Positions 9,448-18,240 of a DNA stretch of 64,000 nucleotides are shown piece by piece. Where the stretch lies: positions 44,753 to 108,752 of the forward strand of contig JBAXFU010000001.1 in NCBI GenBank assembly GCA_037139735.1, read 5' to 3'. The position numbers and the translations under genes were made by a program. This stretch comes from UBA2402 sp037139735 (GTDB lineage: Bacteria; Planctomycetota; Phycisphaerae; Phycisphaerales; UBA1924). Position 1 is the stretch's first letter. Every line of letters starts with the position of its first letter. The notes under the pieces are model-generated. The model was not told where the DNA came from and searched no databases. It saw only the letters and a program-made list of their open reading frames with translations.

Positions 9448-9951
9448 TCAGTCGTCGCCGCCGCCGGCATCCATGTCGCCCAGCCGCCGGAACGCGGCTT
9501 CATAGGCACGCAGCCACGACGCCGCGACCGACGCGGCGTGCGGCTCGCCAACACCCACCGGCAGCCGCGACCGGAACGTGAAGAGCTTGTCTTCGGAGCG
9601 AAAGTGCTCGCACGGCGCCATTGCATCGCCAGGCTGCCGCTCGACGTAGTCGAGTTCGGCCAACTCCTCGGCCACGAGTTCCTCGATCTTGTCGCCGGTG
9701 TTCAGCAAGTCGGCTTCGATCGAGTGGCTCTGCCAGCGATCGGCCATCAGCAGTGAGACGTACAGGGACTCGCCTTCCCGGCTGACTCGGTACGTCGCGG
9801 GCTGGGCCGAACCGGTGGCCGGGCAGTCGATGTGGTCCGCGTGAATCTCGCACGGACCAAAGAGCCCGGTCGACGTCGCCGCCTTCGCCACCGACGCCCA
9901 GAGTGTCGTCAACGTGCTTCCCATATCCGTCCTTGCCGTCGTCATGGTCAT
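9448..9951 (-). CDS. Unknown protein, 167 residues
   Basis: No family is recognised. The product is soluble by inspection: no signal peptide or membrane helix, mixed charged and hydrophobic residues, and an acidic C-terminal tail (GDMDAGGGDD). A central block reads YRVSREGESLYVSLLMADRW and looks like beta strands; it is followed by an acidic helix IEELVAEELAELDYVE. Three cysteines are scattered. Two in-frame ATG codons lie at the start (residues 1 and 3), so the exact start is uncertain by two codons. The stop is about 50 nt upstream of the glycosyltransferase start on the same strand, so the pair may be co-transcribed. Codon use matches its neighbours, which supports it being real. Confidence 0.7.
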   Translation of the reverse strand: MTMTTARTDMGSTLTTLWASVAKAATSTGLFGPCEIHADHIDCPATGSAQPATYRVSREGESLYVSLLMADRWQSHSIEADLLNTGDKIEELVAEELAELDYVERQPGDAMAPCEHFRSEDKLFTFRSRLPVGVGEPHAASVAASWLRAYEAAFRRLGDMDAGGGDD

Positions 9952-10120
9952 GGTCTAATAACTCTTTGGTCGCCAAAGGGAAAGGATAGTCGCCATGGGC
10001 GGGCCTCGATGTCCCGGGGCGTGGCCGGCGCAGGAGGCGACCGGTCTTCGCAACGTGCCGAGGGCGAATGGGTTGCGTCCTGAGCTGGTGAGCCGCGGCT
10101 CCGGAATGGGGATGGGGGTC

Positions 10121-10148
10121 TTGAGTCTGGGAAAATGCGGCGTATATT
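10121..10148 (+). promoter_or_regulatory. Promoter for tRNA-Leu(GAG)
   Basis: A -35-like TTGAGT (10121-10126) is separated by 16 nt from a -10-like TATATT (10143-10148). This is the most AT-rich spot in the region and lies 45 nt before the tRNA, which fits a start near 10155. Confidence 0.6.
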
Positions 10149-10192
10149 TCCCCCCACCCCTCGGCAGGCCTTTCAGGGCCCGTCGAGCCACC

Positions 10193-10276
10193 GCCCAGGT
10201 GGCGAAATTGGCAGACGCACTACCTTGAGGTGGTAGCGCCCGCAAGGGCATGGAGGTTCAAGTCCTCTCCTGGGCA
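10193..10276 (+). tRNA. tRNA-Leu (anticodon GAG)
   Basis: The 84-nt gene folds as a class II tRNA with a long variable arm. The acceptor arms GCCCAGG and CCTGGGC pair fully with A as discriminator base. The anticodon stem CTACC/GGTAG encloses loop TTGAGGT, placing GAG at 34-36, which reads CUC/CUU leucine codons. The T arm contains GGTTCAAGT. CCA is not encoded. It has its own promoter and terminator, and ligA begins about 110 nt downstream. Confidence 0.97.
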
Positions 10277-10281
10277 CTTCG

Positions 10282-10320
10282 AGCAGGCGATCCGCGACGC
10301 GGGTCGCCTGCTGTCGTTTT
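10282..10320 (+). terminator. Rho-independent terminator of tRNA-Leu(GAG)
   Basis: AGCAGGCGA (10282-10290) pairs with TCGCCTGCT (10304-10312). An inner CCGC/GCGG extends the stem to about 14 pairs around a GAC loop. GTCGTTTT follows. This is one of the clearest intrinsic terminators in the window. Confidence 0.8.
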
Positions 10321-10384
10321 CGGCCCGCTCGTCCGTCGTTGGATCGCTTGGAGGCCGCGTGTTCGGGGCTTCTACGGTTGCGTC

Positions 10385-12571
10385 ATGGCGAGTGAAGTCG
10401 AACGGATCCGACACCTCCGGGCGTTGCTGACCCGAGCCAACAAGGCGTACTACGTCGACCAGTCTCCGATCATGTCGGACCCGCAGTTCGACCGCGACTT
10501 GGCCGAGTTGGCGACGTTGGAGGCCAAACACCCCGAGTTGTCGGATCCAACCAGCCCCACCCGACGCGTCGGTGGCGAACCCATCGCCGGCTTCACCACC
10601 GTGGCTCACGCGTTGCCGATGCTCTCGATCGACAACACCTACGACGAGGGGCAGGTGAGGGAGTGGCACCAAAGGGTGCTCCGAGGACTCGCCCAGGACG
10701 ATCCCTCGGACGTCACCCTGGCGTGCGAGCCCAAGATCGACGGCCTGGCCCTGTCCGTGACGTGGAAGGATGGCGTCCTGGAGCGGGCGGTCACCCGAGG
10801 CGACGGCGCCAAGGGCGACGACGTGACGCACGCGGCACGGGTCATCAAGGCGATCCCGCTGCAACTGGGCGGGGGCGACGGCCTCCGGGCCCCTCGGGGC
10901 ACCTTCGAGGTCCGAGGCGAGGTCTTCCTGCCGCTGTCGGAGTTCGAGCGGATCAACGCGGAACGGGAGGCGGCCGACGAAGACCTCTTCATGAACCCGC
11001 GGAACGCCGCGGCGGGGACGCTCAAGCAACTGGATCCCAAGCTGATTGCCTCTCGCAAGTTGGGGTTCTTCGCGCACGGCCGGGGCGTGGTGGATGACAA
11101 GGGGCAGGAGCGCGGGCACTGGGAGTTCTTGGAGCGATGCCGCGGCTTGGGCATCCCCACGAACCCGCTGGCGAGCCGCTCCCGGTCGATCGACGAGGCG
11201 ATCGCGGCGATCGAATCCTTCGACCAGAAGCGTCACTCGCTGAACTACGCGACCGACGGCATGGTGGTGCGCGTGGATCGCTTCGACCAGCAGGCGTCGC
11301 TGGGCGTGACGTCCAAGAGTCCGCGTTGGATCATCGCGTACAAGTACCCCGCGGAACGGAAGACCACGCGACTGCTGGACGTGCACCATCAGGTGGGCAA
11401 GACGGGCAAGATCACGCCTCGGGCGGTGATGTCGCCGGTGCTGCTGGCGGGCACGACGGTGCAGCACGCGACGCTCCACAACTACGGGCGGATCCGCGAT
11501 GCCGCCACGGAGCGTGCGGACACGCGAACGGACATCCGTATCGGCGACGAGGTGTGGGTGGAAAAGGCGGGCGAGATCATTCCGCAGGTGGTGGGCGTGA
11601 CGCTCGAGGCGAGGCCTCGCGACGCCAAGGCGATCCGTCCCCCCCACCGATGTCCGGAGTGCGAGGGCCCGGTGGAGATCGAACCGCCCGAGGCGGCGGA
11701 GGATCCTTCGCTCGAGACCTCGCGACGATGCATGAATCCAGAGTGCCCCGCGCAGGTGCGGGAGAAGCTGATCTGGTTCGCCGGCCGCAAGCAGATGGAC
11801 ATCGAGGGGTTGGGGGAGAAGACGATCGACCAGATCATCTCGCAGGGCGAGATTCCGCTGCGAACCTTCGCGGACATCTTCCGACTGCACGCCCATCGCG
11901 AGCAGTTGCTCGGGATCGACAGGATGGGTGAACGCAAGGTCGACAAACTGCTGGCTGGGATCGAAGCGGCCAAGGGACGGGGTCTGTCGTCCGTGCTTTC
12001 AGGCATGGGCATCCGTCATGTCGGCGACACGACCGCCCGGATGCTCTCCCGGTGCTTCGCCGGCTACGACGCCCTGATGGAGGCCGATGAGCGGACGCTG
12101 CGACCCAAGTCGCTGACCAAGGAAGAGGCCAGATCGCTCGGCTTCGCCGAAGAGCCATCCCAACGCCCCGAGACAGGTCTTGGGAAGGAGACCGCCCCGG
12201 CGGTGCACGCATACCTCCACAGTTCCGTCGCCAAACGAACGTTTGCCGACCTTGCATCGGTCGGCGTCGACCTGACCTCGCGCGAGTACCGACCAACGGC
12301 AGCGGCGGCGGAGGCCCCCGCGACCGTCTTCTCCGGCAAGACTGTGGTGCTGACGGGCACCCTGGCTTCGTGGGAACGCGAACCCCTCTCGCGGCTGCTG
12401 GAATCGCTGGGGGCGAGAATGTCGGGCTCCGTGTCGTCGAAGACCTCGTTGGTCATCGCCGGCGAATCGGCCGGGTCGAAGCTCGCCAAGGCCCAGGACC
12501 TCGGGATCGAGGTCTGGGACGAAGCCCGGCTGCTCGATGCCCTTGCCAACGCCGGCGTCGGTCACCCCTGA
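10385..12571 (+). CDS. ligA: NAD-dependent DNA ligase
   Basis: LigA seals nicks during replication and repair using NAD. The start at 10385 gives 728 residues in the usual order. The N-terminal Ia region includes YYVDQSPIMSDPQFD. The adenylation domain has Lys117 in CEPKIDGLALSV. An OB fold follows (VGKTGKITPRAVM). The zinc finger has four cysteines (CPECEGP and CMNPECPAQ). Helix-hairpin-helix repeats begin QMDIEGLGEKTID. The BRCT domain is at about 650-728, starting FSGKTVVLTGTL. TACGGT (10373-10378) sits 6 nt before the ATG with no Shine-Dalgarno, suggesting a leaderless message. The frame is open upstream into the tRNA, which excludes an earlier start. Confidence 0.98.
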   Translation: MASEVERIRHLRALLTRANKAYYVDQSPIMSDPQFDRDLAELATLEAKHPELSDPTSPTRRVGGEPIAGFTTVAHALPMLSIDNTYDEGQVREWHQRVLRGLAQDDPSDVTLACEPKIDGLALSVTWKDGVLERAVTRGDGAKGDDVTHAARVIKAIPLQLGGGDGLRAPRGTFEVRGEVFLPLSEFERINAEREAADEDLFMNPRNAAAGTLKQLDPKLIASRKLGFFAHGRGVVDDKGQERGHWEFLERCRGLGIPTNPLASRSRSIDEAIAAIESFDQKRHSLNYATDGMVVRVDRFDQQASLGVTSKSPRWIIAYKYPAERKTTRLLDVHHQVGKTGKITPRAVMSPVLLAGTTVQHATLHNYGRIRDAATERADTRTDIRIGDEVWVEKAGEIIPQVVGVTLEARPRDAKAIRPPHRCPECEGPVEIEPPEAAEDPSLETSRRCMNPECPAQVREKLIWFAGRKQMDIEGLGEKTIDQIISQGEIPLRTFADIFRLHAHREQLLGIDRMGERKVDKLLAGIEAAKGRGLSSVLSGMGIRHVGDTTARMLSRCFAGYDALMEADERTLRPKSLTKEEARSLGFAEEPSQRPETGLGKETAPAVHAYLHSSVAKRTFADLASVGVDLTSREYRPTAAAAEAPATVFSGKTVVLTGTLASWEREPLSRLLESLGARMSGSVSSKTSLVIAGESAGSKLAKAQDLGIEVWDEARLLDALANAGVGHP

Positions 12572-12651
12572 GGCGCACCCCGGCGGGCCACCCTTTGGGT
12601 CGGGCCAAGGGCGACTTGGAGCCTCGGGGCGGTTACCCTTGAACGTCGCAC

Positions 12652-13059
12652 ATGAACTCCGCTGTTCGACCCAAGCACGATTCCACCTGCACGACGGGGA
12701 ACTTCACCGTTCGGGCGTCGCCTTTTTACCTGGCCGACAAGTCGAATCCCGAAGAGCGTCGGTATGTCTTCGCCTATCGCATGACGATCGAGTGCCACGG
12801 CCCGGTGGAAGCCCAACTGCTCTCTCGTCGCTGGCTGATCTGCGACGCCGAGGGCCACACGCACACGGTCGAGGGCGACGGCGTGATCGGAATGCAGCCT
12901 TCGTTCAGCGATGGCGTCACGTTCCAGTACACCAGCTATTGCCCGCTCGCGACTCGCTGGGGCACGATGGAAGGGTCGTTCACGATGGCCAAGCCCGACG
13001 GCGAAACCTTCGAGATCGCCATCGCCCGCTTCTATCTGGTCGCTCCGGGGGACGCGTGA
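12652..13059 (+). CDS. apaG: ApaG family protein
   Basis: The 135-residue product matches ApaG: YVFAYRMTIECHGPVEAQL, then LLSRRWLICDAEGHTHTVEG, and the characteristic GVTFQYTSYCPLATRWGTMEG. The fold is a fibronectin-III-like beta sandwich. ApaG was linked to cobalt and magnesium resistance in enteric bacteria, but its biochemical role is unsettled. The start is 80 nt after ligA. A TACCCT box lies 12 nt before the ATG. The stop codon overlaps the GTG start of thiS (GTGA), so translation of the two is likely coupled, an odd pairing with no known functional link. Confidence 0.93.
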   Translation: MNSAVRPKHDSTCTTGNFTVRASPFYLADKSNPEERRYVFAYRMTIECHGPVEAQLLSRRWLICDAEGHTHTVEGDGVIGMQPSFSDGVTFQYTSYCPLATRWGTMEGSFTMAKPDGETFEIAIARFYLVAPGDA

Positions 13060-13256
13060 AGGTCGTCGTCAACGGCGAGGCCACGGATGTTCTCGACGGC
13101 ACGACCGTCCGTGCGATGATCGAGTCGCTCGGACTCGGTCGCGGCGCGTGTGCCGGCGAGGTGAACAAGGAACTGGTGCCCCGGCGGGAACACGAGACGC
13201 GGCAGCTCCGCGAGGGCGACATCGTCGAAATTGTTTCGCTCGTGGGCGGCGGTTGA
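13056..13256 (+). CDS. thiS: Thiazole sulfur carrier protein ThiS
   Basis: The 66-residue ubiquitin-like protein starts MKVVVNGEATDVLDGTTV and ends LVGGG. The C-terminal Gly-Gly is the site that is adenylated and thiocarboxylated before sulfur delivery to the thiazole synthase. It begins with a GTG that shares 4 nt with the apaG stop. The next gene, thiG, uses the thiocarboxylate, so the adjacency supports the call. The apparent longer frame upstream (from 12537) is antisense to family length and is rejected. No TPP riboswitch elements are seen upstream. Confidence 0.95.
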   Translation: MKVVVNGEATDVLDGTTVRAMIESLGLGRGACAGEVNKELVPRREHETRQLREGDIVEIVSLVGGG

Positions 13257-13315
13257 GCGACTGGCGACGGCAGGGCGCCGGTGGGCGGCCGGGCGATTGT
13301 GTACCATCGCTCGCC

Positions 13316-14152
13316 ATGAACGCCGAACCCGGTCACACCCCCTTCACCATCGCCGGCCGCACCTTCTCGAGCCGCCTCTTCGTCGGCACCGGCAAGCACC
13401 GCACGCTCGACCTGATGCGAGATTCGCTCGCGGCCAGCGGCTGCGAAGTCGTGACCGTGGCCGTGCGTCGCGAGCGTCTGTACAACGAGCAAGGGCAGAG
13501 CCTGCTCGACGCCCTCGACCTGAACCGCTACACCATCCTGCCCAACACGGCGGGCTGCTTCAGCGTGGAGGACGCGGTGCGGGTGTCGCGACTGGGCCGC
13601 GACCTGCTCGAGCAACTGGGCAACCCCGGCGCCGACTGGGTGAAGCTCGAGGTGCTCGGCGACCGCAAGACGCTCCTGCCCGACCCGGCAGGCACCGTCG
13701 AGGCCACGCGGATCCTCGTGAAGGAGGGGTTCAAGGTGCTCGCGTACACGAGCGACGACCCCATCGCCGCCCTTCGCATCAAGGAGGCGGGCGCGTCGAG
13801 CGTCATGCCCGCGGGCAGCCCCATCGGCAGCGGCCAGGGCGTGCTGAACCGCAACAACATCATCCTGTGCCTCGAACTGCTCAAGCAGGGCGACGCGAAC
13901 TACCCGGTGATCGTGGATGCAGGCGTGGGCTCGGCGAGCGACGTCGCCCAGGCGATGGAACTCGGCGCCGACGGCGTGCTCCTGAACACGGCCATCGCGC
14001 ACGCCAAGGACCCGGTCATGATGGCGCACGCCATGCGCCATGGGTGCGAAGGCGGACGCCAGTCATACCTCGCCGGACGAATCCCCAAGAAGCTGTACGC
14101 CACGGCGAGCAGCCCTTGGGAGGGCGTGATCTCGCACATCCCGGGCGAATGA
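13316..14152 (+). CDS. thiG: Thiazole synthase
   Basis: ThiG condenses 1-deoxyxylulose 5-phosphate, a glycine- or tyrosine-derived imine and ThiS sulfur to form the thiazole of thiamin. The 278 residues form the expected TIM barrel: FTIAGRTFSSRLFVGTGKH at the start, the Schiff-base Lys110 in DWVKLEVLGD, AGSPIGSGQGVLN for phosphate binding and VIVDAGVGSASDVAQAMELG. The ATG at 13316 matches family length. TACCAT (13302-13307) lies 8 nt before it, so thiG may have its own start of transcription inside the 59-nt gap after thiS. The stop codon is part of a hairpin shared with the convergent gene. Confidence 0.97.
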   Translation: MNAEPGHTPFTIAGRTFSSRLFVGTGKHRTLDLMRDSLAASGCEVVTVAVRRERLYNEQGQSLLDALDLNRYTILPNTAGCFSVEDAVRVSRLGRDLLEQLGNPGADWVKLEVLGDRKTLLPDPAGTVEATRILVKEGFKVLAYTSDDPIAALRIKEAGASSVMPAGSPIGSGQGVLNRNNIILCLELLKQGDANYPVIVDAGVGSASDVAQAMELGADGVLLNTAIAHAKDPVMMAHAMRHGCEGGRQSYLAGRIPKKLYATASSPWEGVISHIPGE

Positions 14153-14165
14153 GCCGGGAGGCTCA
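14150..14165. terminator. Shared hairpin at convergent stop codons
   Basis: TGAGCC and GGCTCA form a perfect 6-pair stem around GGGA. The left arm contains the thiG stop codon, and the right arm contains the stop of the minus-strand gene. No T run follows on either side, so terminator function is only possible. Confidence 0.4.
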
Positions 14166-14597
14166 GTCGCCGCCGCCGCCATCGCCGCCACCATCCCCGC
14201 CGCCCCCACCATCGTCGCCGCCCCACCCGCCGCCATCATCGGCGGGGTTGGCGTCGAGGTCACGCGTCAGGTCGCGATCATCGTCCGAGCTCACGCCCGG
14301 GTCGACCATCATCGGCCCATCTCCGCCCTGCTCGGCGCGACGTGTGGCTTGCTCCGTAGTCGCGTCGGACGCCGCGGCCGCTCCCAACGCCCCGGCGACT
14401 CCGAGCGGCATCCACGCGGCCGCACCCGGCCCCCGAGGCGTGGTATCGTCGCGGTCTCGATCATCGACACGCCATGCCGCCCGATCGCGCGCGGCGCGGG
14501 CGTTGCTCGCCCGCCGCGCCATGAGCATGATGGCGATCCACGCGCCGAGAAACGCGGCGACGAAGACCACCACACCGACGATCACCAGCACTCGCAT
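14163..14597 (-). CDS. Small membrane protein with Gly/Asp-rich tail
   Basis: No family is recognised. The 144-residue protein starts at the ATG at 14597, preceded by GGAG about 8 nt away; an open stretch upstream has no such signal. Residues about 2-25 (MRVLVIVGVVVFVAAFLGAW) form one hydrophobic helix, followed by a basic segment rich in Arg and Ala, so it is probably an N-in anchor. The middle is Ala-rich. The last ~25 residues are almost only Gly and Asp, a flexible acidic tail that could bind metal or simply be disordered. The tail composition reflects GGC/GAC repeats in the DNA. Confidence 0.65.
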   Translation of the reverse strand: MRVLVIVGVVVFVAAFLGAWIAIMLMARRASNARAARDRAAWRVDDRDRDDTTPRGPGAAAWMPLGVAGALGAAAASDATTEQATRRAEQGGDGPMMVDPGVSSDDDRDLTRDLDANPADDGGGWGGDDGGGGGDGGGDGGGGD

Positions 14598-14837
14598 CAG
14601 GACATCTCCCGGCTGGGGCCGACGCTCGCTCGACCGCCACGGGAGTGTACCACGTCGCTTCGCCGAGGCTTGCCGGCATGACGGCGACCCCGGCCCCCTG
14701 CCCAAGACGACCGATATCCACCGGTCCCTCGCACGCAACCGACCCAACGGATCCTGGCCTGGCTGCCGAGAGCGGCTCGCTCGACTTGCATTGATTCGGG
14801 CGACGTGACGGGCCGATCCTTCTCCGGGAGGCCCTCG

Positions 14838-15056
14838 ATGGAACTGTCGGACCCCATGTCGCTCGTCTCAGGCCTGTTCGTCGGACTGATCGGCATGGCC
14901 TTGTTCATCTTCGGCAAGAAGCAGCAACGGCCACCCGCGCTGCTTGCGGGCGTGGTCCTCAGCGTGCTGCCGATGGTGGTGGCGTCGGCGGCGATCCTGT
15001 GGGGGCTGACGGCCGCGTGCCTTGGAGGCCTCTACCTCTTCGGTCGTGAGGGATGA
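14838..15056 (+). CDS. Small two-helix membrane protein
   Basis: The 72-residue product begins MELSDPMSLVSGLFVGLIGM. A ribosome site, GGGAGG, sits about 7 nt before the ATG at 14838, which is preferred over an ATG 33 nt upstream. Two hydrophobic helices are visible: about 9-25 (LVSGLFVGLIGMALFIFGKK) and about 33-60 (LLAGVVLSVLPMVVASAAIL). A short basic link (KKQQRPP) joins them. Similar small proteins with a GMALFIFGKK-type first helix are common as conserved unknowns in bacteria. No function can be assigned. It is divergent from the Gly/Asp-tail gene. Confidence 0.75.
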   Translation: MELSDPMSLVSGLFVGLIGMALFIFGKKQQRPPALLAGVVLSVLPMVVASAAILWGLTAACLGGLYLFGREG

Positions 15057-15433
15057 CGTCGGCTCCGACGGTTCGCGGCGTCTCGCGATGGCGGAACCAG
15101 CGATCAAAGGGCTTGATGACGCAGAGTGATCACTCGGTCGGACATGACGACATCAATGCCGCGCGGGCACACGGGAATTGACTTGCACCCAGAGGTCTGC
15201 CGGAGGCCTTGACCTCGCTTGCCCCGCAGAAGGCCGCCAGCGGCGTGAGATCGGCCACAACCTTGTCAAGGCTTGAAACGGCGGTTATGTCCTCCGAAGG
15301 CCTTCAAGCCCTGCGCCGCGATGATGCCGCGATTCGCGCGAACTTGTTGTATCGCTCACCCGGTCGAAGGATTGGGGCGGCATACTACGACATTCCCGGA
15401 CCGCGAGGTTCTGTCGCACAAGGAGAGATTCAG
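15057..15433. other. Intergenic region with long inverted repeat
   Basis: No coding region is supported. GGCTTGAA (15270-15277) and TTCAAGCC (15303-15310) form an 8-pair stem whose interior can extend with CGGCGG/CCTCCG around TTATGT. It may be a regulatory hairpin in the leader of the phosphatase gene or a remnant of an inverted repeat. No confident promoter is seen. Confidence 0.4.
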
Positions 15434-17179
15434 ATGAAGAGCGCGAAAATCCTGAAGGCATTCGAGTACGTCCTGACGGCTGGCCTTGCTTTGTCCGTGA
15501 CGGCTGCGGCGCGGGCGCAACTTGTCAACGGCGTGGCGGCGGGCGAAACCACTTCCTCCTCATCGCTGCTCTGGGCGCGCAGCCTTTCCGCGGGGACGGT
15601 GAACTTCGAGGTGGCGACGGACGCTGCGTTCACCAACATCGTTTCGTCACGATCCGCGACGGTGGCCGACGTGACGGCTCCGGCGAAGGTCGCCGTGAAC
15701 GGCCTGACGGCGGGGACTCAGTACTACTACCGTGCGACGGATGCGAGCGGCGGGACCGCCTCGGGCGCGTTCCGGACCGCTCGCGACTCGGGCCGCGCGG
15801 GCTTCCGCATGGGGGTCTCCGGCGACTGGCGAGGCGAACTGGCTCCGTACCCGGCGTTGAGGAACGTCGCCGGCGCGAACCTTGACATGTGGATGAACCT
15901 CGGCGACACCATCTACGCGGACGTCTCGTCGCCCGCCGTCTCCGGCCAGGCACAAACGCTCTCGCAGTTCCGCGCCAAGCACAACGAGGTTCTCTCCGAC
16001 CATCTGGGCATGAACGTCCACCGCGACATCAGGCAGTCGACCACGGTGTACGCGACGATCGACGATCACGAGGTCACCAACGACTTTGCCGGCGGCGCCC
16101 CCGCCTCGAGCGATCCTCGCTTCGGAACCACGTCGGGCCTCATCAACCAGACCTCGATGTTCAACAACGGACTCCAGGCATTCCAGGAGTACCACCCGAT
16201 GGAGCATCGGGTCTGGTCGGGCACCGGCGACGCTCGCATGGAGGGCCGTCCCGACCTCTACCGCTCGCAGCGGTTCGGTCAGGACGCGCAGTTCTTCTCC
16301 GTCGACGCCCGCAGTTTCCGCGATCAGGAACTCCCCGGGGCCAACCCCGCCGATCCGTCGACCTTCCCCGGGTACGTCGCGAGCACGTTCACGCCCGGCC
16401 GCACCATGCTCGGCAACGCGCAGGTCGATCGCCTGAAGGCGGACCTGAGCGCCGCCCAGGCCTCGGGCGTCACGTGGAAGTTCGTGATGATGCCCGAACC
16501 CATCCAGAACCTCGGTGTTCTCAGCGCTTCGGACCGCTACGAGGGATACGCGGCCGAGCGCAACGCCCTCCTGCGTTACATCGATCAGAACGACATCGAC
16601 AACGTCGTCTTCATCTCGGCCGACATTCACGGCACGCTGGTCAACAACCTCACGTACAACAACGCCCCGTTCCAGCCGCAGATCCAGAGCGGCGCGTGGG
16701 AGATCAGCACGGGGTCGGGCGCGTATGCCGCACCGTTCGGACCGACCGTCGCCGGTTTGGCGGCCTCGCTGGGCCTGCCGGGGTCCATTCCGCTGTCCAC
16801 CTACCTGGCGCTCCCGGCCATGCAGCAGGAAGGGTACATTCAGGCCATCGTGAACAGCGGCCTGCAAGGTCTGGGCTACGACCTTCTCGGCTTGCAGGGC
16901 TCGGGCATTCCCCACCAGCTCCTGCAGGGCACGTGGACGGCGACCAACTCCTTCGGATGGACTCAGTTCGACGTCGATCCGATCACGCAGCGCCTGACGG
17001 TGACCACGTGGGGCACTCCGTGGTACGACGCCGCCTTCCTCCAAGCGAACCCGGCGGTCGTCGCGAACATGCAGCCGCAGATCCTTCAGCAGTTCACCGT
17101 CGACGCCATCCCGTCGCCTGGAGCGGCGACGCTGCTGGCCATGGCCGCCCTCCGCGGCGGTCGCCGGCGTCGTCGCTGA
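15434..17179 (+). CDS. PhoD-like alkaline phosphatase with C-terminal sorting tail
   Basis: Predicted secreted phosphodiesterase/phosphomonoesterase. The ATG at 15434 has AAGGAG 8-9 nt upstream and gives 581 residues. A signal peptide covers about 1-29 (hydrophobic LTAGLALSVTAAARA). An N-terminal fibronectin-like domain follows (WARSLSAGTVNFEVATD to GLTAGTQYYYRATDASGG). The PhoD metallophosphatase core includes GVSGDWRG, MWMNLGDTIYAD, TVYATIDDHEVTNDF and VFISADIHG, supplying the usual metal-binding Asp, Asn and His. The last ~25 residues read IPSPGAATLLAMAALRGG then a run of Arg, a PEP-CTERM-like tail (Pro motif, hydrophobic helix, basic end). This implies export and surface sorting. The secreted dockerin protein follows 41 nt later. 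Confidence 0.87.
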   Translation: MKSAKILKAFEYVLTAGLALSVTAAARAQLVNGVAAGETTSSSSLLWARSLSAGTVNFEVATDAAFTNIVSSRSATVADVTAPAKVAVNGLTAGTQYYYRATDASGGTASGAFRTARDSGRAGFRMGVSGDWRGELAPYPALRNVAGANLDMWMNLGDTIYADVSSPAVSGQAQTLSQFRAKHNEVLSDHLGMNVHRDIRQSTTVYATIDDHEVTNDFAGGAPASSDPRFGTTSGLINQTSMFNNGLQAFQEYHPMEHRVWSGTGDARMEGRPDLYRSQRFGQDAQFFSVDARSFRDQELPGANPADPSTFPGYVASTFTPGRTMLGNAQVDRLKADLSAAQASGVTWKFVMMPEPIQNLGVLSASDRYEGYAAERNALLRYIDQNDIDNVVFISADIHGTLVNNLTYNNAPFQPQIQSGAWEISTGSGAYAAPFGPTVAGLAASLGLPGSIPLSTYLALPAMQQEGYIQAIVNSGLQGLGYDLLGLQGSGIPHQLLQGTWTATNSFGWTQFDVDPITQRLTVTTWGTPWYDAAFLQANPAVVANMQPQILQQFTVDAIPSPGAATLLAMAALRGGRRRRR

Positions 17180-17220
17180 ACGGGCGTGGGCGACAACCGA
17201 ACGAACGAGGCGGTAACTTC

Positions 17221-18069
17221 ATGTCGACTTCCGGTTACAAGCGTCCAATGGCCTGCCTGATCGTGATGGCCGCGGCATCGGCTCGTGCCGACGTCGTCGA
17301 GATCGTCGCGTCCCAGGACGCAACGCTCTTCGAGGACGCCGCCGGGGCCCTCGCCGATGGAGGGGGCCCCGGGCTCTTCGCCGGGTACACGCTCCGCAAC
17401 TCGTCGAGATTCCGCCGCGCTTTGTTGAAGTTCGATCTCGACGCCGTCCCCGCCGACGCGGTCATCCTCGACGTGCGATTGAGCCTGTACGTGTCGCGGG
17501 CCATCAGCGACAACAACCCGGTGACGGTGCACGCAACGACCCGCCAGTGGAGCGAGGGGCCCACTGGCGCCGAGGGCGGCGGGGGCGGCGGCGGGCCAGC
17601 CGCCCCCGGGGACGCGACGTGGAGTCATGCGAACTGGCCGTCCGTGGCCTGGAGTTCGCCGGGGGGCGACTTCGTCGCTCGGCCGGTCGCCTCGGCCTTG
17701 GTGGGCTATGACGGCCCGGTCGTCTGGACATCGACAGCCGACTTCGTTTCGCTCGTGCGGCGCTGGCAAGAGAACCCCTCGTCGAACCACGGCCTGCTGT
17801 TGAAGGGCGACGAGACATCCAACGGCAGCGCCAAGCGTTTCGACAGTCGTGAAGGCTCCGTGCCCTCGCGCCGGCCCACCCTGATCGTCTCCTTCGCGCC
17901 TTGTCCCGCCGACTTCAATCGCGATGGCGGGGTGGACGGCGCGGACGTCGCAGGCTTTTTCGAGCGGTGGGAGCAAGGCGACGCGCGAAGCGACGTCAAC
18001 CTCGATGGCGGGGTCGACGGGTCGGACGTCGAGCGATTCTTCCTGGTCTGGGAAGCCGGCGGCTGCTGA
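17221..18069 (+). CDS. Secreted DNRLRE-type protein with GC-ending dockerin repeats
   Basis: The ATG at 17221 gives 282 residues, with a signal peptide ending near Ala-Arg-Ala (about residue 23). The body resembles the DNRLRE/CBM-like jelly-roll domain of secreted proteins: DATLFEDAAGALADGGG, FRRALLKFDLDAVPADAVI, LDVRLSLYVS, TADFVSLVRRWQENPSSNHG and LIVSFAPC. The C-terminus carries two calcium-loop repeats, DFNRDGGVDGADVAGFFERW and DVNLDGGVDGSDVERFFLVW, then EAGGC at the end. This is the dockerin-type domain ending in Gly-Cys known from Phycisphaerae. A poly-Gly stretch interrupts the domain. Likely function is extracellular or surface attachment; partner cohesins are unknown. Confidence 0.85.
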   Translation: MSTSGYKRPMACLIVMAAASARADVVEIVASQDATLFEDAAGALADGGGPGLFAGYTLRNSSRFRRALLKFDLDAVPADAVILDVRLSLYVSRAISDNNPVTVHATTRQWSEGPTGAEGGGGGGGPAAPGDATWSHANWPSVAWSSPGGDFVARPVASALVGYDGPVVWTSTADFVSLVRRWQENPSSNHGLLLKGDETSNGSAKRFDSREGSVPSRRPTLIVSFAPCPADFNRDGGVDGADVAGFFERWEQGDARSDVNLDGGVDGSDVERFFLVWEAGGC

Positions 18070-18240
18070 CCCGCTTGGCCGGTTCGATCGACGTCGCAGG
18101 GGCACGATTCCTTCGCCACGCACCGTTCGACCCGCCACACGAGGGTCTCTGGCCCTCGCGATGATCGGTCTGCGGGGTCGGGCGTGAGGTCGCGTGGTCG
18201 GGTCGGCTCGGCCTGTTCGGACCCCGTTGGGCGATCGACG

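Noticed and set aside
12960..13056. TPP riboswitch before thiS
   Set aside because: thiS starts inside the end of apaG, and no TPP core (CTGAGA with a distant ACCTGA) is visible upstream of apaG or thiG.
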